A DNA stretch of 64,000 nucleotides, from positions 496,001 to 560,000 of the forward strand of contig NC_009411.2 in the NCBI RefSeq assembly GCF_000002875.2, in the 5' to 3' direction. This stretch comes from Leishmania infantum JPCM5 (Eukaryota; Euglenozoa; Kinetoplastea; Trypanosomatida; Trypanosomatidae). Position numbers and translations under genes: made by a program. The notes under the pieces were generated by a model. It was not told the DNA's origin and did no database searches. It worked only from the letters and a program-made list of their open reading frames with translations. This document shows, piece by piece, positions 20,675 through 31,520 of the stretch; position 1 is the stretch's first letter; each line of letters opens with the position of its first letter.

Positions 20675-22231
20675 TCAGTGCTCCCGCTCATCCCTGTTTG
20701 TCGGCGGCGAAGCCTCTGTGCATGCTGCTGGTGTGGAGCCACTCGCGCCCTTCGCCTTCTCCCAACCGCCTGCACTCGCCCGACCGCTCGGGTACGTGAG
20801 CCCGTCAGCCCCCCTGGTTGCCTGCTTTGACGGAGACGATTTACTGTGTACAGGCGCAGCAGGTGTAGCAGCGGTAGCAGCAGGCGACTCGCCCTCAAAC
20901 CCAAAGAGCTTAGTCACATCCGTGTCGACGCGCTGTGCGTGGTCGCGACGGTCCGCAAAGCGCGTCGGCGCTGGCTTCGCGCCGTGCTCTCGGGTGTGGG
21001 GGAACTGAAAGATGGGGTGCTCGGCGCTACTGTCCTCGTGGACCTCAACATGTGTGTCGCTCTGCATCTCCTCCTTGTTGTAGCGCATAATATCCATGAA
21101 CTGATCGTAGTGCCCGCGCGGGTCGGTGAACCCCTTCGCGCCCTGCGACCGCGATATTGAGAAGTTGAACTCCGCCGCTTCCTGCATCTGCTTGCGCGTC
21201 TGCTCCTCATTCGCTGAGAGCCGATCATTGTAGACCGGAACACCGTGAATGGTGTCCACAGCGCGCTTGATGCGCCGCGTGCGGTCGAGCCACCACACAA
21301 ACTTTGACTGGTTGCGCTCGTCCTTGCCAATGTCTGCAGCGTACATGCGCTTGTAGACGTTCTTGTGTGTGCTAAAATGCTTGTTGCGCATCTGCAGCAC
21401 CTCCGGCTTTTCAGCCACCTCCTCTGCCGTCACGGTTGCCTCTCCACGCTCCAGCTGCTCGATGCGCCGCTCCTTCAGCATGTCCTCTAACTCGCTCGCC
21501 TCGGCCGCCCGCTGCTGTCGGCGCTTTTCTCGGTCACTTGCGCCAAGTTCGTCAAGGGTGCGCACGCCGCGGCAGCGATTCGTCAGGTACTGCTCTTCCT
21601 TCAGAACCTCCTCTTCGGTGTATCCAATCTGACGCAGGATCTCCGCCTCCCGAGCCTTCTCGATTTGTTCTTTGCGCGCCGTCATGTGAGTGTTGGCGTC
21701 GTCGATGCTTTTGTGTAATTTGCCCTTGTAGTTTCGGTACTGTGTGCGGGGTAGCTCCACCGTATCGAGGATGTCCTGCAAAACCTGTCTTTCTAGTTTC
21801 GTATGGCCCAGCAGCTCGTCGAGAGGCTTCTTGCGCTGCTCCGGTTGGAGAACCCAGCGAAGGTCCTCGTCATCGATGCGGCCGCGCACCAGCGAATATG
21901 GCTCATGCTTATCGCGCTCCCACGCAAGAGGAAGGTTGCCGCTAATCACCGTTTGGTCAGTGCGCATGTTGTCGGACATCTCCAGGTACGTGTTCAAGTA
22001 CCACCGCGGTGCCACATGGTCCGTCAGCTCGGTGCTGCTGGCGTCTTTGGACGTCTCCACGTACATGAGTGGTTCGGTGTTCACATCGTCCTGGCGAGTG
22101 TTGATGCCCTGTGCCGTAAACTGCGGCTTCTTGAACTGCTGCTCCACTGGAATCTTGTCCAGGCGCGGCAGCTGCTTGGCCACGTACCGGACAGGTGCTT
22201 CACGCACGGGCTTCGCAGCTGCAGCGCCCAT
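20675..22231 (-). CDS. Conserved-looking protein of unknown function (518 aa)
   Basis: I do not recognise the family. The N-terminal 140 residues carry many Pro, Trp and Tyr (for example APRWYLNTYLEMSDNMRTD), typical of a structured protein. Residues about 165-300 are charged and helical (EQIEKAREAEILRQIGYTEEEVLKEE) and probably coiled coil. There follows an aromatic/basic patch (SKFVWWLDRTRRIKRAVD) and a disordered Ala/Ser/Pro-rich tail from about 440. The start MGAAAAKP has Gly2 and could be an N-myristoylation site, though position 6 is Ala rather than the preferred Ser/Thr. No membrane segment is seen. Codon use is strongly G/C-ending like its neighbours, supporting a real gene. Confidence 0.82.
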   Translation of the reverse strand: MGAAAAKPVREAPVRYVAKQLPRLDKIPVEQQFKKPQFTAQGINTRQDDVNTEPLMYVETSKDASSTELTDHVAPRWYLNTYLEMSDNMRTDQTVISGNLPLAWERDKHEPYSLVRGRIDDEDLRWVLQPEQRKKPLDELLGHTKLERQVLQDILDTVELPRTQYRNYKGKLHKSIDDANTHMTARKEQIEKAREAEILRQIGYTEEEVLKEEQYLTNRCRGVRTLDELGASDREKRRQQRAAEASELEDMLKERRIEQLERGEATVTAEEVAEKPEVLQMRNKHFSTHKNVYKRMYAADIGKDERNQSKFVWWLDRTRRIKRAVDTIHGVPVYNDRLSANEEQTRKQMQEAAEFNFSISRSQGAKGFTDPRGHYDQFMDIMRYNKEEMQSDTHVEVHEDSSAEHPIFQFPHTREHGAKPAPTRFADRRDHAQRVDTDVTKLFGFEGESPAATAATPAAPVHSKSSPSKQATRGADGLTYPSGRASAGGWEKAKGASGSTPAACTEASPPTNRDEREH

Positions 22232-23573
22232 TGTTCTCTTCTGCTTTTCTCAGCTGCGAGCTGGGCTCTCTTATTCTGCCACCGCAGTAGCTGTCAGTGC
22301 TGCCCGTCTCGCTAACTTGACGCTGCTTTATGTCTTTTTCGCCGCCCCCCTCAGCCCCCCCTCCCCAAAGGTGAGCGAGGGCGTATTTGCTTGGACGTTT
22401 GCGTGCGAGTAGACAAGTTGGCGTCGGTGTGGGAGAGCAAGGTACAGCACCGCCTCCTGAATGCACCTGTGCACACACACCGACAGAGAGAGACAGTTTA
22501 ACCGTTGGCCGCTTCGGTGTAACACGCAGCGCTTAGCACACAGGAAACAGAAAACGGAAGAGGGACAAGGAAATAATGAAGGGCGTAAAAGAACGGCGCC
22601 CTTGGGACATACGACAGTGACAGGAGGAGGGAAAGGGGCACGGCTGGATGCGCCTTCCCTCGCACTATCGAGTGACATGCGCCCCAGCGCACAGCACAGA
22701 ATCGTCCCCTGCCTCCACTCTCCTTTTATCTCGCTCCTTATCCCTTCCTCCCTCCCTTCGCACTTGCGGTGGGCACACCGTCCACACGTTGGTCAGCCAC
22801 ATGTGTCCTTACTTGTCGAGAAATTCGCGGGTGCGTGCAATGAACCCATTGCCACGTGAAGCCACCCCCACTCACATACTTGCTCGCACGTCAACAACTC
22901 TTGAGGGGCTGTGACGAGACTGAAGAAAATATGTGGGTAGCGCAGCACAAAACTCCCTTCGAGTACACAAGCTCTCATCACTGCCAGAGAGAGAGGCTCA
23001 GAGCAGTGCAAGGGAAGGGAACAACAAGAACACAGATCATTGCCTCGGCGATGAGAAGAAGCTGGACAGGAAGGGGAGAGAAAGAGGAAGAGAGGGCGGA
23101 AGCACGGGAAGCGGAGAGCAGCTCCAAGCAGGCTGTGCATCAAAACGCAGAGAGAGAGGGAGTCCCAAACGCAGTACGCCAGCCCGAGGACCATTATGGC
23201 TCTCAACAGCCATCGTTCCTTTCCCTTTGCATCGATCACAGCGCATGCGCACAATCAGGACGGCTATTGGTGTCACGCCTCCACCTTCAGGAGCACCTTC
23301 TGCCGCTTGCTTACATTTTTCCAGGCATTCCTTTCTTCGCTTTCTTTTGTTTTTCGTGTGCTGCTGGCGATGCAGCAAGCCCATCAACGGAGGAGGATGA
23401 GACACACGCACCACCAAGGAGGAGGGGAACCTAAGAGCGTAACCAAAAAAAACGAGATAGCCCGGAAAAAAAACTCAAAAAGAAAAACAAAGAGATGGAT
23501 CTATGATGCGCCTTCGGGCACGTGTGCCTCAGAAGAGCGTACAGTCAGCCACGGGCAAGCATGATGGCGCGCT
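22232..23573. other. intergenic region between H1 copy B and the 518-aa gene
   Basis: No gene seen. Contains the 5' UTR of the 518-residue gene and the 3' UTR of H1 copy B. The last about 130 bp are part of the H1 duplication; before that the two H1 downstream regions are unrelated. Confidence 0.6.
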
Positions 23574-25111
23574 TTACTTCTTCTTCGCGGCCTTCTTCGC
23601 AGCCTTCTTCGCCGGCTTCTTCGCAGCCTTCTTCGCCGGCTTCTTCGCGACCTTCTTCGCGACCTTCTTCGCCGGCTTCTTCGCGGCCTTCTTCGCAGCC
23701 TTCTTCGCCGGCTTCTTCGGCGTAGCCACCTTCCTCACCGCCTTCTTTGCTCCGGCCTTCTTCGCCCCGGCCTTCTTCGCCGCGGCCTTCTTCGCAGCCG
23801 TCTTCTTCGGCGACGAGCGAGGAGACTTCTGCGGCGAGGTCATGGCAGCGGAAAGGGCAGCAACGGCGGAATCAGAGGACATCCTTAAAGGGGCGGTTTG
23901 TTGGAGCGAAAGAGGTGTAAACACGGTGCGGGGAGAGCTGTGAGTGGCGGGACGACAGAGAAGAGCTGGCGTCGTAGGGTGTGATGAGTGCAGGCGGGGG
24001 TAGGTGCGGGGAGGGAGGTGGCGGCGTGTGCGTCGACACCGAAACACGAAAGAGGACGGGGGAGAAAAGAGCGGGTACAGTGAAGACTGCAGCGCGGGCA
24101 GCGATGGAGAATGACAGGGAGTCGGAGAGCGAGAGAGCGAGCGAGTCGCGCCGTTGGCGGACACATCACGTCACCCGCTCCCTGCCCTCCAGTCTGCAGC
24201 ACACACAGACACGCACGCGCCGTGACGGCGTCCTGCTCGTGGACAGTAAGCAGGGGAATGGCAAGCACGCAAGAGCGAGGGCGTGTCCGTCTGTGTGTGT
24301 GTGTGTGTGGGACATGGCGAGCCTGGCAGTGTGTCGGGTCCAACACGGCAGCACGCTCGCTCTTTCGGTGTGCCCGCGTGTGTGCGCATCGCGCACTGCT
24401 GTCGCGGCGGGTACGGCATTCACAGTGCTCGTTCTCGCCATATCGTATGTTTCTTGAGAGGTACGCAACGGCTAGCGTACGCTTCTCATGTATCGCACCA
24501 AGAGGGCCTGTGCGCAGGGAAGCAACGCATCGAGAGAGAAAAGAGAGGCAACAAGAAAACGGGGAAGAGAGAAAACCAGCAAGAGACAGGAGGAGCCGCC
24601 AGCACGCACACACTCATGCGCCACCACCGGCAATAGACCGCCATCAGCCACCGACAGTGCCGCTCGTCGCCTCAGACAGAGGGAGAAAAAAAAAACATGA
24701 AAGGCACGGGAGAGGGTTGGGAGGAGATACAGCGGGTGCGCGCACACGAGCGCACGAGAGGAGAGTAGTGAGGAGAGCGCAAACACAACAAAGACGGAGA
24801 AAGCACAAAAAAAGAGACACGGCAGTGAGCCACCAAACGTGCGGAGAAGGGCAGAGGCGAGGGGTGCGCGATGATGCCGGGGAGAGGCGGGGGGAGACCA
24901 ATCGGAGAGGGGTGAGCGTGCCAAAGAGGTCGGCAAGGAGGAGCACAGTGGAAAGCACTGATCAAGCAAAGAGTGGGGGCGGTGGAGGAGGAGACCGTAA
25001 TGCCCACCCGGTGCAAGCAGTGCGTGTGCGTGTGTGAGCAGGAGAAGACGCGAAGAAAAAGACAGAGAGCGCCGCCAATGAACGCATCGATGGAGAGAAG
25101 GAAAGAGAGGG
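23446..25111. repeat. histone H1 duplication unit, copy B (direct repeat)
   Basis: Near-identical partner of 4026-5731, same orientation. The distal boundary is sharp: after the common GAGAGAGGGG this copy runs straight into the frameshifted gene relic beginning at about 25112, whereas copy A runs into unrelated sequence. Confidence 0.92.
23574..23882 (-). CDS. H1: Histone H1, copy B (102 aa)
   Basis: Second linker-histone gene, with the same N-terminus (MSSDSAVAALSAAMTSP) and Lys/Ala/Pro repeat body as copy A but nine residues shorter. Differences are confined to repeat number: it lacks one AAAKK unit near the start of the repeat block, has KKVAKKVAKK where copy A has a single KKVAKK, and ends KKAAKKK instead of KKAAAKK. 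The start at 23882-23880 matches copy A, with the same preceding sequence, so both should be trans-spliced at the same site. Two close isoforms would raise H1 dosage, which trypanosomatids otherwise achieve by mRNA control. Confidence 0.93.
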   Translation of the reverse strand: MSSDSAVAALSAAMTSPQKSPRSSPKKTAAKKAAAKKAGAKKAGAKKAVRKVATPKKPAKKAAKKAAKKPAKKVAKKVAKKPAKKAAKKPAKKAAKKAAKKK

Positions 25112-26650
25112 GAAAGCCGTCGTCACGCGCGACTGTCAAGCACGCATGCCCGCTGAGTGCTTGTTTCGGAGGTGGTGGCGCTCCAGGTGCGCACAGAGGC
25201 AAGTCCTCGTCAACAGATTGCCGATCGCCTTGACAACAACGTCCATTATCGTCGGAGACATGCATCCCTTGCTCCACACCTTCTTGCGCTGCTGCTCCAG
25301 GGGTGGCGTCATGTCACCGTCGAGGATACACGTGTTGACCGTGTTGTCTCCGATCCCCTTCGCGATAGTTGCCATCAGCTGCGTGGAAAAGATCGACCAG
25401 ATCGTGAGCAAGGGGAACCCGCCCTATCCATAACTCGGCCACTGCACATTCTGCATGCACCCCAAATCATCGTGGCCGCATGTGCCAATGCCGAAGTACT
25501 CCACCCTGTCCGCCCAAACCTTCAGCCCCTGCATCGGCTCTAACTCGCCTTCGATCAGCGCGCGCTCGATGTCGAGACGCATGATTACGGTTATCAGGTA
25601 GCGCACCTTGTCGGCGGCAGTGCGGATGACCACGGACTTCAGCCTCTTGGTTCAACCTGCTCACGTTCTCAAGCGTGAACGCGGGCTGGTCACCAAGGCA
25701 CCTCTGCAGGAGCGGCGTTATGAACTCTGTAAACTCGCCAGAGCGCCCAATGATCACCCCACCAAACCAAGAGAGGTTTCTCGTGCATCCCAGGGGAACG
25801 CGCCACACGCACGGGCTGTACAAGCTTGTCGCGCGGCTCGCACCCCATCTTGTGCCACGAGGGCATCGTCCTGTGAATCGTGGCGAGCACATGCATCTCC
25901 TAGTTGTCCACCGAGTAGTCTGTCGTGTTCCAGCTCGCCTCCTTCATCCCAGAGAACGGGTACAGCGCGGTGTCCAGCTGGCCCTGGGGGTTGCAGCCCC
26001 GAAACCTCCTCGGAGAACTGACTAGCAGCCTCCCGCGCAGAGATGGGGATCGATGTGTGCAGCAACAAGATCGACGCATCAATGTCTTTACGCGTCTCCT
26101 CAACCTCGTGTATCAGCTGCGGCAGCCACGAATTGATGCCTTCGAATATTTCGGCCAGCTTCTTTACAGCCGACCCCAGCTCTCGGAAGTCGAGCAAGGC
26201 ACTGTACCCCGTTGTCCCAGTGTCACCGGCACCGGTGGGCCCCTTCCTCACAGCTGATCTCTACCGTCTGCTCGCAGCGCGGCAGGAAAATCTGGAGGTC
26301 GTTCTTGGCCTACGCCTTCGCTCACACCTCCGGAGCAGCGTTCGTAATCGCCGTCGAGCACTGCGTCAACTCAACTGCGAACATCGTCTACCCCTTCACG
26401 ATCTGCTGCATCTCGCAGAAGTTTTTCCTCCCCACCTCCGTCATCCCGCCAACTGCAGCATAGGCCTTGCGAACCATTCCCTGCATCTCAGATGCAGAGT
26501 AGATGTGAATGTGGCCCTCACGGCCATCGTCTTGCCGCGCGCCTCCATGCTGCAAGAAGACATCATCACGTTCGCATCTCAAAATCCCAGATCGAAAAAC
26601 GTGCTGGAAGAGGCACGCCCTCACCAACACATCCTTGAGCGTCTTGTACG
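25112..26650 (-). pseudogene. multiply frameshifted relic of an unrecognised protein gene
   Basis: Protein-like sequence on the minus strand continues through successive frames. From N to C it includes EMQGMVRKAYAAVGGMTEV (frame ending 26388), AEIFEGINSWLPQLIHEVEE (about 26000-26180), LDTALYPFSGMKEASWN (25900-26103), RTMPSWHKMGCEPRDKL (25690-25896), EFTEFITPLLQRCLGDQPAF (about 25660-25750), IMRLDIERALIEGELEPMQG (25424-25633) and a tail to about 25136. The composition is ordinary protein, not simple sequence, and the pieces follow one another in order. At least five frame changes or stops are needed to join them, so I call it a pseudogene. The intact family is unknown to me. It abuts the H1 duplication end exactly. 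Confidence 0.65.
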
Positions 26651-27597
26651 CGTTCCTGGTTGCTGCTTGGGTGCAGGAAAATCAACGGCTATGTTTATGT
26701 GATATGGGTGTCTGCAAGGAGTACAGACGACCTCTGTGGTTGAATATGACAAGCATCTCAAGAAGAGAGTCTTACGGACGCCCGAAGAGGCTTCGGGATG
26801 CGCTGAACGCTAGGGGGCATGGCTTCCGTTTCGCTGTTGGTGTTGCTGTCGATGAGTAGGCAGTAGTGCGGCCGTCTTTTTTTTTTCTCGAGAAATTTTT
26901 TCTATTTTTTGAGAGGCGAGGAGATAAAGACGAGATAAACGCCGCTGGGTGGATGGAGTTCGTTGAACGCGATACCGATTCATTTATTATCGTAGGCGTC
27001 TGGTCGTTTGACCGGGAGACAGCAGAGGATGTAGGGAGTGAGGAGGGTGTGTGGATGTGGATGTGGATGTGCCTGTTTATGTGTGTGTATGTAGGTTTAT
27101 GTGGAAAGGGCGAGGGAGGGAGAGAGACGGGAATACGTGTGTAATCGTGAGTGAGTGTGAGCAAGCGGCGAGAACAACCAGAAACAGACGAGAGTGCTGA
27201 CGTGGTAGATGTGACACCTCTGCCGCACAAAAATGCCAACAGAGGGGAAAACGAAAAAAAAATGCACACACGAGGAACCAAAGGGCAGGGGAGTGCGGCA
27301 CGAGCCGCTACATGGGCGAGTGGAGGTGTCTGTATCCGTCGCGTTCTGAATGGCGTGCTGCGTGGTTGTTTTTCTTCGCAGATGCAAGGGACTTCGAATT
27401 TTCTTATCAGCGTGGCCGTTCTGTCATCGAACGCGAGTTCACCTCCAACTCGACCTCCGGCCCATCACAGGTCCACTGAGTGGTGCGAAGTGGCCATGAA
27501 CACGCATTACAGCGATGCGTTGACTCCGTCATCTGAGCATGGCCTCTAACTCAAGTTCTGCCCCCCCCCCTCCGTCTCGCAGGTCGCCTCTCAGCCG
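26651..27597. other. intergenic region
   Basis: No gene. Contains poly-T (about 26877-26885), a GGATGT tandem run at about 27053-27068 and a 10-base C run at 27561-27570 shortly before the inverted repeat element. Confidence 0.6.
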
Positions 27598-27948
27598 CTC
27601 CCAAGGTGCCGCTCGCCACCTAGTGCCTCCCTCTCGCGGCGGCGCAGGCTCCCCACAAGTGGGAAGTGAGGGCCGGATAGGATACGTCCGAGTCACACCC
27701 GCACTTCGCCTATTGTATGATACAATCGTATTCACGGTCGCAGACTACTCCAACGTAACGCCATCTAGGGCTTGACGGCCGGCATCAGTAGCGATACGAC
27801 GCTCTGACTCCCCGCACGCCGTAGATGCTTGAACCCTGTCACCACTAGAAGTGGTTCGGCATTGGCAGGGGGATAGGGTGGGGGCTGCTTGGCTTCCCCG
27901 CACAGAGTGGGGGTACTGGACCCTGTCATGCGACTCTGGGGGGTCCCC
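27598..27948 (-). repeat. 351-bp interspersed repeat, copy 1 (inverted relative to copy 2; SIDER-like)
   Basis: The reverse complement of this segment matches 36657-37007 with only five mismatches and no indels by eye (about 98.6%). Both ends of the match are abrupt, with unrelated flanks. It is non-coding (stops in the long frames) and lies downstream of the STRAP-like gene, the usual 3' UTR position for Leishmania SIDER retroposons. I saw no target-site duplication or poly(A) tail, so the class assignment is inference. Confidence 0.85.
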
Positions 27949-29310
27949 CATCATCCGTGGCAAGGGAGTGGAAGGGGAAAAGAGAAGCCCGATCATTGCG
28001 AGAAGCTGTGGCCTTGGGTCCGTTCCCACTCAGGCGACTCACTTTCGCTTCATGCTCAGCATTCATGAGATTCCCCCTCCCTCTCCTCACCTTTGCCCGC
28101 GGACGATGGCTGCAGTGCTGGCGCGCCAAACAGCAATGCTGGTTTTCTTTCCTTTTTTTTCCATCTAAAGGAAAAAGAGTACTTAAGATGCACCACCTTA
28201 CGTGTGTCCGTCACATCCTACCCCTACGCCCCATCCGTCGAAAAGGCAACGTCAGGTTGCAGCAGCGGAGGAGGAGCGCATTGCAGAGGGCCTGCGGGAA
28301 CGCAGAGAAAAAAAGTACCGTGACAACTAGACTAGTGAGATCAACAGGCAGAACAAGCACCCAAAACGCAAAAAAAAAAGTACACACACACACACAATAA
28401 GACCAAGGGCACTACGCGTGGTTGGAGCAGATGATGCGGCGAAGAGAAGAATGGTCTAGAAGAGGCGAAAAAGGAAAAAAGGGCAAGCCCTCCAAAACGC
28501 ACATCGGTCTCCTCTGTCGGCTCCTCACTTCCGCGGCAGTAGTCGTCTTCGCTCTCTCCCCGACATTCTCGAAATACGGGTAGTGCTTCATAGTCACCTT
28601 GGGAAGCTGCTGTTGCTCCAGTCCCCCTTCCCCTCTCACATTACCCACTTGTGCACCCGCAAACGTAAAACGAAGCACACAAAAACCTCCACGAAACGCA
28701 AGCGGAGGTGTGCCACATGCCTCGCCCATCAACCCTCCCGTCAAACTCCTAAAGGCACATACGAATCGGTAGAGATTTGCGGCACACACAAGAAGGTGTG
28801 GAAGGCATTGTGACTGAGTTGATGCCTTTCCTTTGACTAGCCGGTGCCCCGGCTTCTCCAAGAGAATTTGGCGGTGAAAGAGGAAAGGGGGAGTGCACGC
28901 CTCACAAGGAGATGGAGGAGAGAGGACGCACATGCACCACTCGGCCATCATTGAAAACACGCGAGACGTGAAGCTATATGAAGAGGGAAGCGAACAAGAG
29001 GAGTCCACACACACACACACACGTACCTGCACACACGTGTGCGACAGCAGAGATCATTGATTGACTCGCTCAAGGAATAGGCTGACCCAAACTTCGAAAA
29101 AGAGATCTTGCCTTTCGTTCTTGCAGCAGTAGAAGTAGGCCCACGGTTGTGCCCCTTCTCCTGCAACGTAGGCTGCAGGCTATGTGGATAATCCACACTT
29201 CACGGCACATCGCCTTGACGCCTCACCTCGTGTTGGGTTCCTCCTTTTTTCGTATGTTACCTTTACCCTCTTGTTCAGCCAGAACGCCATCGGACACTGT
29301 TTGCACTCCA
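27949..29310. other. intergenic region downstream of the STRAP-like gene
   Basis: Presumed 3' UTR of the WD40 gene. Contains A runs (about 28370-28378), a CA run at about 28381-28395 and another at about 29008-29024. No gene seen on either strand. Confidence 0.6.
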
Positions 29311-30276
29311 CTAGGCGTCCGTGTCGTACTTCTCGATGATCTCGTGCGAGGGCCACACGCGCACCATGCCGTCCTCAGCGCCGGAGGCGTAGGAGTTTCC
29401 ATCTGAGGCCCAGCGGATGTGGAACACGGGTCCGTGGTGGCCGCGGTTGGACTCCACCTCGACGCCATCCAGCGTGAACTCCTTGGCCTTCAGTTTTGAT
29501 CCGGCCGCGACGCGCTGCCCGTCTGGTGAGAGAGACGCGCACTCGACATCCTCCGAGGTGGTGAAGCTGTCCTTCACCTCCAAGGACGTGATGTCGATGA
29601 AGCTGATGCTCTTCTCATGAGCGGCGACAATAGAGTGGCGGTGCGTGTATTCGACAAAGTTGAGACCGGGAATCTCACGGCGCAGGTAGGGCCCGGATGT
29701 GTCACGGAGATCCCACTTCATGATCACGTTCTCGCACGCTGTCACCATGGTGTTTGTGTCCAAAAAGTATGTCGACTTGACGTTAATGGCGTCGGGGCTA
29801 CCAAACGACAGAGGGTCAGCATCGTACCGAGTAGCGTCGTAGATGCGGATGTTACCATCGAAGCAGCCTGTGGCAATCCGCTGATCCATCCAGTCGCACG
29901 ACTTGATGTACTTTGGGTGGCTCCACACATGAAGTTTCTTGCCAGTCAAGGCGTCCCAGACCATCGCAGAGTAGTCGCCGCTACCCGTCACCAGCCGCGT
30001 CGCACCAGAGTTGAAGGCGGAGCAGAACACAGCGCCCTTGTGCCCCTCAAACGTTCCTACCCAGTCACCGGTCTGGCCATTGCGAAGCATCGGTTTTGCG
30101 TCGTGGCACGATGTCACAAACCAGAAGGTGCCATCGATGATTTCACTGTAGTTAATGTGGCATACTGGGCGCGTGTGTCCAGAGCAGATCTTCACCTTGG
30201 TGATATCAGCAACACCGTTGTCCGCAGCGGGGGCTGCTGGCGCTACCTTGCCAGTGGGGGCCACGTACTTGCTCAT
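29311..30276 (-). CDS. STRAP/Unrip-like WD40 repeat protein (321 aa)
   Basis: A seven-bladed beta-propeller scaffold. Blades are marked by GH dipeptides and terminal WD-type motifs: SGHTRPVCHINYSE, KPMLRNGQTGDWVGTFEGHK, SAMVWDALTGKKL, GNIRIYDATR, IMKWDLRDTSG, and a last blade ending MVRVWPSHEI. The KPMLR-GDW-GTF-GHKGAV block is the hallmark of STRAP (serine/threonine kinase receptor-associated protein, also called Unrip). In animals STRAP works with the SMN complex in snRNP assembly and translation. The trypanosomatid role is inference only. The length of 321 is close to the family's roughly 330-350. It resembles other propellers such as RACK1 and eIF3i only distantly. It is flanked by the inverted repeat and CCT beta. 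Confidence 0.88.
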   Translation of the reverse strand: MSKYVAPTGKVAPAAPAADNGVADITKVKICSGHTRPVCHINYSEIIDGTFWFVTSCHDAKPMLRNGQTGDWVGTFEGHKGAVFCSAFNSGATRLVTGSGDYSAMVWDALTGKKLHVWSHPKYIKSCDWMDQRIATGCFDGNIRIYDATRYDADPLSFGSPDAINVKSTYFLDTNTMVTACENVIMKWDLRDTSGPYLRREIPGLNFVEYTHRHSIVAAHEKSISFIDITSLEVKDSFTTSEDVECASLSPDGQRVAAGSKLKAKEFTLDGVEVESNRGHHGPVFHIRWASDGNSYASGAEDGMVRVWPSHEIIEKYDTDA

Positions 30277-31520
30277 TACAGCTGCCGTGAGAGGAACGCT
30301 AAGCGAAGCAGAGAAGTCAGCGCAGAAACCAAAAGGCCGACGCGCACTACCTGTTGCACGGCTGCTTACTGCGTCCTGGAGTTGCAGCGGCGGATTTAGA
30401 TATCTGTGCTGCCGCTAATATACCGTGACTAATGTGTTGTCGTCACGCTGCAGTCAGTGTATTCTGTTTTTCGTGTTTGCGTGTGCGCGCGAACTCGTGA
30501 GCTGTTTCCGTGTTGTCGTTTTCGCCCAAACTCGGGTCTGTGCGTCACGATCGGATTGTGAGAAGGTGAGAAAAGCACTGGAAGCTGGTGCTCACACAAC
30601 GGTAATTGGCCACGCCAAGGAAAAAAAGCTGATTCCGCTCTTTCAGAGGTTCTTCGGCATTTCAGAGCAACGCAAACCAAACAGAGGAAACCAGCGAGCG
30701 GCGCGCACCGCAAGGTGCGCCGGCACGGAGAGAGAAAGTCGAGAAGTTCGTGAAGCATACGTAAAGGAGAGGAAAAGATGCCCACAAGAGCAGCAGTCAG
30801 GCCAGCTGTGCCACCGAATCGATCAGTGGAGTGTCGAACTCACCCGACACAACGTCCGGCACAGGAATTCTGGAGGGCAGAGGAAAGCAAACGATGCAAG
30901 CACAGCAAAGACGGCGGCTAAGTCGCCCACAAGCAGCCGTGCCCCTCGGCACGAGATGCATGTGTCTCAGACGGTAGGCGAGAGACCACGACGCATCAGC
31001 CGATTTGGTTTTGCATTCTCTGAGACGAAACATACAAATAAGAGTAAGAGTTAGTCTCACTTAGTCCTTAGCCTATACAGCGCACAGCCTCACACTGGCC
31101 ATCACAAACTCACAAAGAAAGTGGAAAAATAAACGACGGTCACGCCCAAGCTTCCAATTCTTTCACTTGAACCACCTTTGCTGCGAGCCACCACAACACT
31201 GCTGCATCACACCTCATCCCTCGTTTGTCTCCACTCTCTCACTGAGCGTTCAACTTTCGCGCTGAAAGAGTAAACAGGACCGACGCCTGCCGGTATGAAG
31301 CATGAAGGATTGCCTTTTTAAGGGTTTCCCGGTGGGGAGCCAGTTTCTATATCGGAGGGGTGGACAGAAGACGACGCTGAACCTTGCTTTCGGCCCGCCT
31401 CGGAGCAGCGGTTCGATGACTCGCACCATTGCCTACAGAGGTGAGAACAAAGCTTTCAAAAGCCTATTCCGGTTTCGCAGTGCTCTTGCGCCGCTGCTTT
31501 CACTCGAAGGTCGGCATCCA
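30277..31520. other. intergenic region between CCT beta and the STRAP-like gene
   Basis: 5' UTR of the WD40 gene and 3' UTR of CCT beta. ORFs on both strands look compositional. No gene seen. Confidence 0.6.
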
